Assembly: GCA_019119395.1 (NCBI GenBank)
Contig: DWXC01000027.1
Location: 1 to 64,000 of the forward strand
Length of the DNA: 64,000 nt
From: Candidatus Borkfalkia stercoripullorum
Lineage (GTDB): Bacteria; Bacillota; Clostridia; Christensenellales; Borkfalkiaceae
Direction of reading: 5' to 3'
In this document: one piece after another, positions 7,290-15,600 of the stretch
How positions within the stretch are numbered: position 1 is the stretch's first letter
How the letters are laid out: each line of letters starts with the position of its first letter
Made by a program: the position numbers and the translations under genes
Notes under the pieces: generated by a model
What the model saw: only the letters and a program-made list of their open reading frames with translations
What the model was told of the DNA's origin: nothing
The model's database searches: none

Positions 7290-8399
7290 ATGAAGGAGAA
7301 AGAAGCGGCCGTCCGCGCGGCGGTTGCGGGTAAAGACAAAAAGAAACATCGGCTGCACCGCGCCGCGATCATAAGCGCGGCGGCGGTGTTTGTCATCGCG
7401 CTCGCTCTTGCGCTCGTGCATTTCTGCTATTGGCCGCTGCAATATTTGTGGGTGAAATTTTCGAATCCCGACGTCGCCGCCGCAAAGGCGGGGGAACTGC
7501 GCGTACACTTTGTCGACGTGGGGCAGGGCGACGCGGTCATCGTCGAACTCCCCGACGGGAAAAGCATGCTCATCGACGGCGGGAACGAATCGTATGCCTC
7601 CAAAAGCGCGCTCCTGCGCTATGCGAACGCGCTCGGCGTGCGCATGTTCGACTATCTTCTGCTTACACACCCCGATGAAGATCACGCGGGCGGGTTGGAC
7701 GAGGCGCTGAAATGTTTCGGCGCGGAAAAGGCGTTTATTCCTTATATTCTGAATTACGCCGCGGATTCATCGTATGCCGATTTTTTGGACGCCGCCGCGG
7801 ATACGGGGTGCGAGACGGAAATATCCCGTACGTTCCTTACGGTGCTTTCCGAGGACAAGGACGATTTTTATTACATGATGTTCCTTTCGCCCTTTGAGGC
7901 GGGCGTCCCCGGGAGTTTTTACGACGAAGCGAATGCGGAAAACGCAACGGATACCGACGTGAACAATGCTTCCGCCGTTTTATGGCTGGAATATGCGGGG
8001 CGTAGTATTCTGTTTACGGGAGATATTACGGAGGAAGCCGAGGCAAAACTTGTCGACGATTACGAAATTTTAGGAAACGAGTGCTTCAAAGCAGAGGAAG
8101 CGGCCGCGTGGGGCGAAACCGTTACGCTCGCGCCCGCGCTCGACGAACTCGACTTTCTGAAAGCGGCGCATCACGGGTCGGCGGGTTCTTCTTCGGAGCG
8201 TTTTTTGCGGCTGACTTCGCCCGAATGCGCTTTTATCGGCGTCGGAGCCGGCAATTCGTACGGGCATCCGGCGCAGGAGACCGTCGGGCGGCTTGCGGAC
8301 ATCGGTGCGGAGATATACAGGACGGACGAACTCGGCAGCATCGTTCTCACGGTTCGCGCCGACGGCACTTATGCGATAGACTATATCGGCCGCGCGTAG
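7290..8399 (+). CDS. ComEC-like membrane-anchored MBL-fold hydrolase
   Basis: 369 residues. A single membrane helix at about 30-50 (IISAAAVFVIALALALVHFC) anchors an MBL domain with DVGQGDAVIVELPDG, LLTHPDEDHAGGLDE and KAAHHGSAGSS. These match the hydrolase domain of ComEC/Rec2 DNA-uptake channels, but the multi-pass channel is missing. Free-standing versions are common in Clostridia and are thought to be extracellular nucleases or phosphodiesterases. About 20 bases separate it from the patatin gene and from aroC. Confidence 0.8.
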   Translation: MKEKEAAVRAAVAGKDKKKHRLHRAAIISAAAVFVIALALALVHFCYWPLQYLWVKFSNPDVAAAKAGELRVHFVDVGQGDAVIVELPDGKSMLIDGGNESYASKSALLRYANALGVRMFDYLLLTHPDEDHAGGLDEALKCFGAEKAFIPYILNYAADSSYADFLDAAADTGCETEISRTFLTVLSEDKDDFYYMMFLSPFEAGVPGSFYDEANAENATDTDVNNASAVLWLEYAGRSILFTGDITEEAEAKLVDDYEILGNECFKAEEAAAWGETVTLAPALDELDFLKAAHHGSAGSSSERFLRLTSPECAFIGVGAGNSYGHPAQETVGRLADIGAEIYRTDELGSIVLTVRADGTYAIDYIGRA

Positions 8400-8421
8400 C
8401 GGCTTTTTCGGAGGATACCAT

Positions 8422-9555
8422 ATGTTGAAACTTACGACGGCGGGCGAGTCTCACGGCAGGGCGCTGACCGCGATCATCGAGGGGCTCCCTTCCAATCTGA
8501 AGGTGGAGAAAGAAGAGATCGACTATTATCTCGCGCTCCGCCAGAGCGGATACGGCCGCGGCGCGCGGCAGAAGATCGAAAGCGACCGCGCGGAGATCGT
8601 TTCGGGGGTCAGGGACAAACTGACGCTCGGAAGTCCCGTGTGCATCGTCGTGGAAAATAAGGATTACAAAAACTGGGAAGAATACATGTCGCCGTACGGG
8701 GCGGATGTTTCCAAGCGCCGCCTGACCAAGGTGCGCCCCGGGCATGCCGACCTTACGGGGCTTTTCAAATACGATCAGACGGACGCGCGCAATATTCTGG
8801 AACGCGCCTCCGCGCGAGAAACGGCCGTGCGCGTCGCCGCGGGTACGATCGCGCGCATGTTCCTGCGCGAACTCGGGGTTGAGGTCGCGGGCTACGTCAG
8901 GAGCGTTGAAAGCGTTTCTGACGAAAAGGAATACACCTTTGACGAGATCAGGGCGGCAAAGACTTCCGAACTGTTTATGCCTGACAGAGAACTTTGCGAA
9001 CGCGCAAAAAAACGCATCGACGAGATCAAAGAGGCGAAAGATACGGCGGGAGGCGTCATCGAACTGCACGTGAAAGGGATGAAGAGCGGCTTCGGCAGCT
9101 GTATGTCTTATTCCGAAAAACTGGACGCGCACCTTGCGGGCGCGATCATGAGCGTGCAGGCGATCAAAGGCGTGGAGATCGGCCTCGGATTTGAGGCGGC
9201 AAGGCGGCCGGGAAGCCGCGTACACGATGAAATTTATTATCGGGACGGGAATTTTTTCCGCAAAACGAACAATGCGGGCGGCATCGAGGGCGGTATGTCC
9301 AACGGGCAGGAGATCGTGCTCCGCGCGGCGATGAAGCCCATCCCCACGCTGATGCGCGGGCTCGACACCGTCGATTTCGATACCAAAGAGCCGTGCCGCG
9401 CGGCGACGGAACGCAGCGACGTCTGTTCCGTGGCGGCGTGCGACGTCATTTTGGAGAGCGTGGTCTGCTTCGCCCTTGCCGAAAAGATCTTGCAGCGGCT
9501 GGGCGGCGACAACATGCGCGAGATCAAGGAACGCTGGGACAAGCTCCCGCGGTAA
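8422..9555 (+). CDS. aroC: chorismate synthase
   Basis: 377 residues, full length. Converts 5-enolpyruvylshikimate-3-phosphate to chorismate with reduced FMN, the last step of the shared aromatic pathway. The family signature GESHGRALTAIIEGLP is at residues 8-23, the LRQSGYGRGARQKIE loop follows, and RASARETAVRVAAG carries the conserved Arg/Ser. It opens the cluster aroC-aroB-aroA-aroE-aroQ-aroK with 14 bases or less (once 69) between genes, clearly one operon. Confidence 0.96.
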   Translation: MLKLTTAGESHGRALTAIIEGLPSNLKVEKEEIDYYLALRQSGYGRGARQKIESDRAEIVSGVRDKLTLGSPVCIVVENKDYKNWEEYMSPYGADVSKRRLTKVRPGHADLTGLFKYDQTDARNILERASARETAVRVAAGTIARMFLRELGVEVAGYVRSVESVSDEKEYTFDEIRAAKTSELFMPDRELCERAKKRIDEIKEAKDTAGGVIELHVKGMKSGFGSCMSYSEKLDAHLAGAIMSVQAIKGVEIGLGFEAARRPGSRVHDEIYYRDGNFFRKTNNAGGIEGGMSNGQEIVLRAAMKPIPTLMRGLDTVDFDTKEPCRAATERSDVCSVAACDVILESVVCFALAEKILQRLGGDNMREIKERWDKLPR

Positions 9556-9569
9556 ACAAGGGATAAAGT

Positions 9570-10625
9570 ATGCAGACGATAGAAGTGAAAACAAAATCCC
9601 GCCCGAGCACCGTTTACTGCGGAAAAGGCGCTGCGGAAAAGGCGCGTGACATTTTGCGCGGAAAAGACGTGTTCGTGGTCACGGACGCGAACGTTTTCCG
9701 TCTTTACGAAAAATGGGCCGGGGATATGTTCGGCGATGCGCCGATATGCGTCGTGCCGGCGGGGGAGCGTCACAAAAACCGCGGCACGCTGTTTGCGATT
9801 CTGGACAAAATGCTGGACGCGCGGCTCAACCGCGGCAGCGTTCTGGTCGCGCTCGGCGGCGGCGTGGTCGGAGATATGGCGGGACTTGCCGCGTCGCTGT
9901 ATATGCGCGGCATTCATGCCGTGCAAGTGCCGACGACGCTTTTGGCGCAGGTGGATTCCTCCGTGGGAGGAAAAACGGCGATCGACCACCGCGGCGTGAA
10001 GAACGTGATCGGCGCGTTTTATCAGCCCGAATACGTTCTGTGCGACCCGATGTTTCTGCATACCCTTCCGCCAAGGGAATTGCGGTGCGGGCTCGGCGAG
10101 ATCGTTAAGACGGGCGCGTTGGATGCGGACATCCTCGATAAACTCGAAAAAAATTCGGACAGGCTGTTCGACCTTTCGTTCATGGAAGACGTTACGGCTG
10201 ATTGCGTACGATTCAAGGCGGGCGTCGTGGAAAAGGACGAGTGTGAGCGGAACGGGCTTCGCAAGTGCCTGAATATGGGGCATACGACGGGGCACGCGCT
10301 CGAGCTGTTTTACGGGAGGCGTTCGCACGGGGAATACGTGCTCATCGGCATGTATTTTGAAAGCATCATCGCCGAGCGCAAAGGCGTGTGTTCCCGAGTG
10401 TATGCGGAGCAGCTGCGCGCACTCATTCAAAAGGTTATCGGGCGTATCCCGAAATTCCGGAATATAGGCGAGGCGGCGCGCGTCGCCCTGTTCGATAAGA
10501 AAAACGAAGGGAAAAACGAGGTCTCACTCATACTGCCGAAAACGCGCGGCGGGTTTGCCGAAGCGAAATTGTCCATCGGCGATTACGTCGGCATGATCGA
10601 GGAGATCGGCGGAGGGGTTTTATGA
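9570..10625 (+). CDS. aroB: 3-dehydroquinate synthase
   Basis: 351 residues. Cyclises DAHP to 3-dehydroquinate using NAD and a divalent metal, the second step of the shikimate pathway. GGGVVGDMAGLAASLYMRG and QVPTTLLAQVDSSVGGKTAI are the NAD- and substrate-binding signatures, and GEIVKTG and NMGHTTGHALE provide the metal ligands Glu and His. The stop overlaps the aroA start by 4 bases (ATGA). Confidence 0.95.
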   Translation: MQTIEVKTKSRPSTVYCGKGAAEKARDILRGKDVFVVTDANVFRLYEKWAGDMFGDAPICVVPAGERHKNRGTLFAILDKMLDARLNRGSVLVALGGGVVGDMAGLAASLYMRGIHAVQVPTTLLAQVDSSVGGKTAIDHRGVKNVIGAFYQPEYVLCDPMFLHTLPPRELRCGLGEIVKTGALDADILDKLEKNSDRLFDLSFMEDVTADCVRFKAGVVEKDECERNGLRKCLNMGHTTGHALELFYGRRSHGEYVLIGMYFESIIAERKGVCSRVYAEQLRALIQKVIGRIPKFRNIGEAARVALFDKKNEGKNEVSLILPKTRGGFAEAKLSIGDYVGMIEEIGGGVL

Positions 10626-11860
10626 AGATATTGCCGCGCACAGAATATGCGGGCGAATTTGCGGTGCCGGGCGACAAATCGATCACGCACCGCGCGATCA
10701 TGTTCAACAGTATTGCGGAAGGGGAAGCGCGCATCACGAACGCGCTCCTCGGAGAGGACTGCCTTTCGACTGCGGCGTGCATGCGCGCGCTCGGTGCAAA
10801 AGTGGAGATCGGCGAAGATGTCGTATCCGTGCAGGGTACGGATAAACTTTGCGATGCGGAATGCTATTGCGGAAACAGCGGCACGACCATGCGGCTTTTA
10901 ACGGGCCTTGTTTCGGGGCAAAGGGTGAACGTGACCCTCACGGGCGATCCTTCCCTGTCCAAACGCCCCATGGAGCGGGTCGCAAAACCTCTGCGCCTTT
11001 TGGGCGCGGACATCGATACGACGGATGGCTGCGCGCCCGTTTACGTCCGCGCGGCGAAGCTTTGCGGCAGGGAAGTGGATACCGCTTCGGCGAGCGCGCA
11101 GGTCAAAAGCGCGCTGATCCTGGCGGCGCTCGGCGCGGACGGGGAAACGTTCGTACACGAGTCGATCAAAACGCGCGACCATACAGAACGCATGCTCGCG
11201 GCGATGGGGGCGGACATCCGCGTGCTCGGCAACACCGTTCAGGTGAAAAAGAGCAGGCTGAAAAGCCGCGACGTGGAAGTCCCCGGCGATATATCGAGCG
11301 CGGCGTACTTTATGGCGCTCGGCGCGCTCCTCGGGGAAACGCTCTGTAAAAATGTGGGCGTGAATCCTACGAGGACGGGCATATTGACCGCTTTTGACAG
11401 GATGGGCGTCGATTATCGGCTCGAAAACGAACGCACGGTGTGCGGCGAGCCCGTTGCAGATATCCGCGTGAAAAAGTCGCGGCTGAAAGCGATCACGCTG
11501 ACGAAAGAGATCATGCCTGCCCTTATAGACGAGCTGCCCGTCATCGCGGTGCTGTGCGCCTATGCGGACGGCGAAAGCGTGATCTCGGGCGCGGAAGAAC
11601 TGCGCATAAAGGAGAGCGACCGCATCAAGACGACTGCGGAAATGATCGCCGATTTCGGGGGCAGCATCATGCCCCGCGAGGACGGTTTCGTCATACGCGG
11701 AAAAAAGAAACTTGCGGGCGGTACTGCGGATTCTTTCCTCGATCACCGCATTGCGATGAGCGCGGCGGTCGCGCTCATGGCGAGCGAAAAGGGCGGGGAG
11801 ATCAAAAATGCGGAATGCGTCAACATTTCTTTTCCCGGCTTTTTCGATATGCTCGGCTGA
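10622..11860 (+). CDS. aroA: 3-phosphoshikimate 1-carboxyvinyltransferase (EPSP synthase)
   Basis: 412 residues with two inside-out alpha/beta domains. Transfers enolpyruvate from PEP to shikimate-3-phosphate. PGDKSITHRA (near 20) is the N-terminal PEP/S3P motif, CGNSGTTMRLLTG (about 81-93) the glycine-rich PEP loop, and GDPSLSKRPMERV and KESDRIK further active-site segments. The NSGTTMRL wording differs from the NAGTAMRP of class I enzymes. Overlaps aroB by 4 bases. Confidence 0.95.
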   Translation: MKILPRTEYAGEFAVPGDKSITHRAIMFNSIAEGEARITNALLGEDCLSTAACMRALGAKVEIGEDVVSVQGTDKLCDAECYCGNSGTTMRLLTGLVSGQRVNVTLTGDPSLSKRPMERVAKPLRLLGADIDTTDGCAPVYVRAAKLCGREVDTASASAQVKSALILAALGADGETFVHESIKTRDHTERMLAAMGADIRVLGNTVQVKKSRLKSRDVEVPGDISSAAYFMALGALLGETLCKNVGVNPTRTGILTAFDRMGVDYRLENERTVCGEPVADIRVKKSRLKAITLTKEIMPALIDELPVIAVLCAYADGESVISGAEELRIKESDRIKTTAEMIADFGGSIMPREDGFVIRGKKKLAGGTADSFLDHRIAMSAAVALMASEKGGEIKNAECVNISFPGFFDMLG

Positions 11861-11929
11861 AACTTCGGAGATCCGCCATTTTTATAAATCTGCGATGCGG
11901 CGCATTGTGTGCCGGAGGAGTACGAATCT

Positions 11930-12724
11930 ATGCTGAAACTTGCGGTCATCGGAAAGGACGTTTCCAAATCTGACAGCGGCAGGATGCACACGTTTATTCT
12001 GCGGGGGCTGGGACGCGATTGCTCTTACGAACTCATGTCTTCCTCCGCCGAAGATTTCGATACGAACGCGAAAAAACTGCTTGCGGAATACGACGCGTTC
12101 AACGTGACCATTCCCTATAAACTGGATATCATTCCCTATCTCGAACGGACGGAGGGGGACGCCGTAACGTTCGGCGCGGTCAACACCGTCAAGGGCGGGA
12201 TCGGTTACAATACGGACGGGGCGGGGTTTTCGCTCATGCTGAAAAACAACGGCATTGACCCCGCGGGCAGAAAAGTCCTCGTGCTCGGCGCGGGCGGCGC
12301 GGGCAGGAGCGTCGTCAAAAAATTACTCGACGCGGGCGCGGAAGTATATCTTTATGATTTGAAAAAGGAAAACGCGCGGGAGGTCTGCCGCGAATTTGCG
12401 GGCGCGAAACTCCTTGAAAAAGTCGCGCCTTCCCCGTATTATGCGATCGTCAATGTGACGGGCGTGGGCATGCACAAGACGGAGGGGCTTTCCCCCGTGG
12501 GCGGCGATGTTTTGGCCGCGTGCGAAGTCGCGGTCGATCTCATCTACTATCCCCGTAAAAGCGAATTTTTGCGCATTGCCGAATCGCTCGGCAAAAAAAT
12601 CGTCAACGGAGAAGGGATGCTCTTTTATCAGGCGTATTACGCGGACTGCATCTATCTCGGGCGCGCGCCTTCCGATGCGGAGGCGAAGGCGCTGTTTGAA
12701 AAATATCAGGAGGAAAGGCAATGA
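11930..12724 (+). CDS. aroE: shikimate 5-dehydrogenase
   Basis: 264 residues from the ATG at 11930, chosen because GGAGGAG lies 9 bases upstream (an upstream GTG at 11909 would precede that site). NADPH-dependent reduction of 3-dehydroshikimate to shikimate. The substrate motif is SKSDSGRMH near residue 12, the catalytic Lys is in FNVTIPYK, and the cofactor loop is GAGGAGRSV. The 69-base gap after aroA contains no terminator, so it remains in the operon. It overlaps aroQ by 4 bases. Confidence 0.93.
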   Translation: MLKLAVIGKDVSKSDSGRMHTFILRGLGRDCSYELMSSSAEDFDTNAKKLLAEYDAFNVTIPYKLDIIPYLERTEGDAVTFGAVNTVKGGIGYNTDGAGFSLMLKNNGIDPAGRKVLVLGAGGAGRSVVKKLLDAGAEVYLYDLKKENAREVCREFAGAKLLEKVAPSPYYAIVNVTGVGMHKTEGLSPVGGDVLAACEVAVDLIYYPRKSEFLRIAESLGKKIVNGEGMLFYQAYYADCIYLGRAPSDAEAKALFEKYQEERQ

Positions 12725-13137
12725 AACTTCTCGTATTGAACGGCGTGAATCTGAACATGACGGGGCGGCGCGAAAAATCCGTTTACGGTACGCAGACGCT
12801 TGACGACATCAACCGCGAGATCGCGGCGTTCTGCAAAGCCCGCGGCGCGGAATGCGAATTTTTCCAGAGCAATCTGGAAGGGGAGCTGTGTACAAAAATA
12901 CAGGAATCGGATGCCGACGGCATCATTCTCAACGCGGGGGCTTTCACGCATTACAGTTACGCCCTGCGCGACGCGATCGCGTCCGTAACTACCCCCGTCG
13001 TGGAAGTGCATATGTCCAACGTGCACGCGCGGGAAGAGTTCAGGCATAAATCGGTCATATCCGAGGTGTGCAGGGGCACGATCCTCGGGTTCGGCAAAAA
13101 CAGTTATATCCTTGCGACGGAGAGCTTTCTGCTATGA
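12721..13137 (+). CDS. aroQ: type II 3-dehydroquinate dehydratase
   Basis: 138 residues, the flavodoxin-like dodecameric type II enzyme. Dehydrates 3-dehydroquinate to 3-dehydroshikimate. Signatures: NGVNLNMTGRREKSVYG at the N-terminus (catalytic Tyr), NAGAFTHYSYALRDAI, VEVHMSNVHAREEFR with the catalytic His. ATGA overlaps tie it to aroE and aroK. Confidence 0.95.
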   Translation: MKLLVLNGVNLNMTGRREKSVYGTQTLDDINREIAAFCKARGAECEFFQSNLEGELCTKIQESDADGIILNAGAFTHYSYALRDAIASVTTPVVEVHMSNVHAREEFRHKSVISEVCRGTILGFGKNSYILATESFLL

Positions 13138-13646
13138 ACATCGTACTTTGCGGAATGATGGGCGCGGGCAAGACCAGCGTCGGCATTAAAATTTCCGACC
13201 TGACGGGGATGCGGTGGTACGATACGGACGATCTGATCACCCAAAAATACGGGCGGATCCCCGCGATCTTTGAGTTTTACGGGGAGAACCGGTTTCGTGA
13301 AATGGAGACGGAGATCGTGAAAAAGGTCTCCGAGGAGGACGGCGTCGTCATTTCCACGGGCGGCGGCTGCGTGCTCCGCCCCGAAAACAGCGCCATGCTC
13401 AAAAAACACGGAAAAATCGTCTTTCTCAAAGTGGATATCCACACGCTTTTCGAAAGGACGGGCCACACGAGCGATGAGCGCCCGCTCCTGAAAAATACGA
13501 CTTTCGAAAAGATGAAAGAACTGCTCGACTACCGCACGCCGATTTATGAAAGCTGTGCCGATCATACCATCGACACCAACGGCAAAGACGTGGAGGCTGT
13601 CGCCCGCGAGATCTGTTCGGTCTGCGGCGCGGCGATCAAAGGATGA
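13134..13646 (+). CDS. aroK: shikimate kinase
   Basis: 170 residues from the ATG at 13134, which overlaps the aroQ stop (ATGA); an upstream in-frame start at 13068 would overlap aroQ by 70 bases. Phosphorylates shikimate at O3. P-loop GMMGAGKTS (residues 7-15), substrate motif WYDTDD, shikimate loop STGGGCVLR and the lid region HTSDERPLL are all present. Confidence 0.94.
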   Translation: MNIVLCGMMGAGKTSVGIKISDLTGMRWYDTDDLITQKYGRIPAIFEFYGENRFREMETEIVKKVSEEDGVVISTGGGCVLRPENSAMLKKHGKIVFLKVDIHTLFERTGHTSDERPLLKNTTFEKMKELLDYRTPIYESCADHTIDTNGKDVEAVAREICSVCGAAIKG

Positions 13647-14356
13647 GCACCGTTCTCGTCACGGGCGGCTCGCGCGGGATCGGGCGGGCGGTCTGCCTCG
13701 CGTTCGCGAAGGCGGGCTACGACGTCGCGTTCTGCTATTCGAAAGACGAAGAGGGGGCAAAGGAGACGTGCCGGCTCGTCGAGGCGGCGGGCGCGGGCGC
13801 ACAGCCTTTTATGTGCGACGTGTCGGACGAAGACGCGGTCGGCAAAATGTTTTCTTCCGTGTTCGGGCTGAAAGTGCTCGTGAACAACGCGGGGATCGCG
13901 CATTACGGGCAGATCCAGGATACCTCTTATGCCGAGTGGAACAGGCTGTTTTCCGTCAATGCGGGCGGGGCTTTCCTTTGCACGCGCGCGGCCGCTTTAA
14001 AATTTCTCAAAAGCGGCGGCGGGAGCATCGTAAATATATCTTCCGTTTGGGGGGAAACGGGCGCCTCCTGCGAGGCGGCATATTCGGCGAGCAAGGCAGC
14101 CCTGATCGGTTTTACCAAAGCCGCGGCAAAAGAGCTTGCCCCCGCGGGGATCCGCGTCAACTGCGTTTCCGCGGGCATGATCGCGACGGACATGAACGCG
14201 CGTTTTTCGGCAAAGGAGCGCCGCGGTTTTGTTTCCGAAATTCCCGCCATGCGGGAAGGTACGCCCGAAGAGGTCGCCGCAGCCGTCTTGTTTTTGGCCG
14301 AAAGCCGGTATCTGACAGGCGAAGTGCTGCGCGTGAACGGCGGCGCGCTCGTCTGA
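13643..14356 (+). CDS. short-chain dehydrogenase, FabG-like
   Basis: 237 residues. NAD(P) motif TGGSRGIG at 7-14, NNAG, catalytic Ser in NISSVWGETG and YSASK Tyr/Lys pair, ending in LRVNGGALV, the full layout of 3-oxoacyl-ACP reductase FabG. It is the last gene of the aro run, overlapping aroK by 4 bases, away from any fatty acid genes, so the physiological substrate is uncertain. Confidence 0.8.
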   Translation: MSTVLVTGGSRGIGRAVCLAFAKAGYDVAFCYSKDEEGAKETCRLVEAAGAGAQPFMCDVSDEDAVGKMFSSVFGLKVLVNNAGIAHYGQIQDTSYAEWNRLFSVNAGGAFLCTRAAALKFLKSGGGSIVNISSVWGETGASCEAAYSASKAALIGFTKAAAKELAPAGIRVNCVSAGMIATDMNARFSAKERRGFVSEIPAMREGTPEEVAAAVLFLAESRYLTGEVLRVNGGALV

Positions 14357-14368
14357 AGCGCGCTTTTT
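14343..14368 (+). terminator. terminator of the aro gene run
   Basis: GCGCGCT (14343-14349) pairs with AGCGCGC (14357-14363) across a 7-base loop containing the stop codon, followed by TTTTT. It overlaps the 3' end of the FabG-like gene. Confidence 0.75.
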
Positions 14369-14527
14369 GTATATTTGGTGCCGCTTTTTGTAAAAAATTT
14401 GAAAAAGAATGGAGCGCAAAAAAGGTTTTTGCGGATTTTCGGGTAATATATTAAATAGCGGGTTCTCGTCCGATCGCGGCGAAATCGTCTCGCCGCATAC
14501 AGCTATTTTCAATACCGCTACGAGATC

Positions 14528-15562
14528 ATGAATATTTCCGATTCCGTAAAACAGCGCACTTACGCGAAAGAGAGGGCGTTCCTTTCGCCTTACGCGCAGC
14601 TCTCCGAAAAGACGAAGGGCCGCGCCCGCCTTGAAGATCCGTGCAACATGCGCACGGATTTTCAGCGCGACAGAGACCGCGTCATTTACAGCAAGGCATT
14701 TTTGCGGCTGAAAAACAAGACGCAGGTCTTTTTCTCGCCGGAGGGCGATCATTTCCGTACCCGCATGACGCACACGATCGACGTTTCGCAGATCGCGCGT
14801 TCGATCGCCAGAAGCCTCGCGCTCAACGAAGACCTCGCCGAGGCGATCTCTTTGGGGCACGATCTGGGGCATACGCCGTTCGGGCACGCCGGGGAGAGGG
14901 TGCTCAACAGTCTTTCTCCGTTCGGTTTTGCGCATAACGAGCAGTCGCTGCGCGTCGTCGACGTGCTGGAAAAAGACGGGAAAGGGCTGAACCTCACTTT
15001 CGAAGTGCGCGACGGCATCGTCAACCACAAAAAGAGCGGGCATCCCGCAACGCTCGAAGGGAAAGCTGTATCCCTTGCCGACCGGATCGCTTACGTCAAT
15101 CACGACATCGAGGATGCGATCCGCGCGGGGCTTTTGAAAGAGGACGAACTTCCCCAAAAAGACGTCGCCGTTCTCGGGGCGTCATCTCGCGACAGGATCA
15201 ACAGGATGATCACGTCCATTTACGAAAACAGCGTCGGCAAAAACGAGGTAAAACTCGGCGATGCCGAGGCGGAAGCGCTGGAAGATCTGCGCTCTTTTAT
15301 GTTCGAACGGGTGTACATAACCGATCTTTCGATGAAAGAGGAAGAAAGGGCGAAGCGCATGCTGTCCGCAATGTTCGACTATTTCCGCAAAGACAAGGAC
15401 AAGCTGCCCGCCTTTTATCTCGGGCTTTGCGAAAAGTATCCGCTCGAACAGGTCATATGCGACTATCTTTCGTCCATGACGGACAAGTATGCGGTCGCGG
15501 TATTCAACAGCATATTTATTCCCAAAAGCTGGGCGCTTCGGGAGGAAGATATAGAACTTTAA
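14528..15562 (+). CDS. dgt: deoxyguanosinetriphosphate triphosphohydrolase-like protein
   Basis: 344 residues with an HD phosphohydrolase core: HTIDVSQIARS and SLGHDLGHTPFGHAGE supply the His/Asp metal ligands, and the N-terminal RDRDRVIYSKAFLRLKNKTQVF is typical of dGTPase-like proteins. It removes triphosphate from dNTPs in purified relatives. It opens the dnaG-rpoD operon, the place held by rpsU in Bacillus-type macromolecular-synthesis operons. The 171-base leader has two hairpins (CGCAAAAA...TTTTTGCG near 14418-14436 and GCGGCGA...TCGCCGC near 14477-14497). Confidence 0.9.
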   Translation: MNISDSVKQRTYAKERAFLSPYAQLSEKTKGRARLEDPCNMRTDFQRDRDRVIYSKAFLRLKNKTQVFFSPEGDHFRTRMTHTIDVSQIARSIARSLALNEDLAEAISLGHDLGHTPFGHAGERVLNSLSPFGFAHNEQSLRVVDVLEKDGKGLNLTFEVRDGIVNHKKSGHPATLEGKAVSLADRIAYVNHDIEDAIRAGLLKEDELPQKDVAVLGASSRDRINRMITSIYENSVGKNEVKLGDAEAEALEDLRSFMFERVYITDLSMKEEERAKRMLSAMFDYFRKDKDKLPAFYLGLCEKYPLEQVICDYLSSMTDKYAVAVFNSIFIPKSWALREEDIEL

Positions 15563-15600
15563 GCCGCAGGAGCATTTGCGGCGCGGAGGAAAAAGGTGCA

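Noticed and set aside
15427-15600. 58-residue N-terminal extension of DnaG
   Set aside because: It overlaps the dgt coding region, has no ribosome binding site, and the standard primase N-terminus begins at the ATG at 15601.
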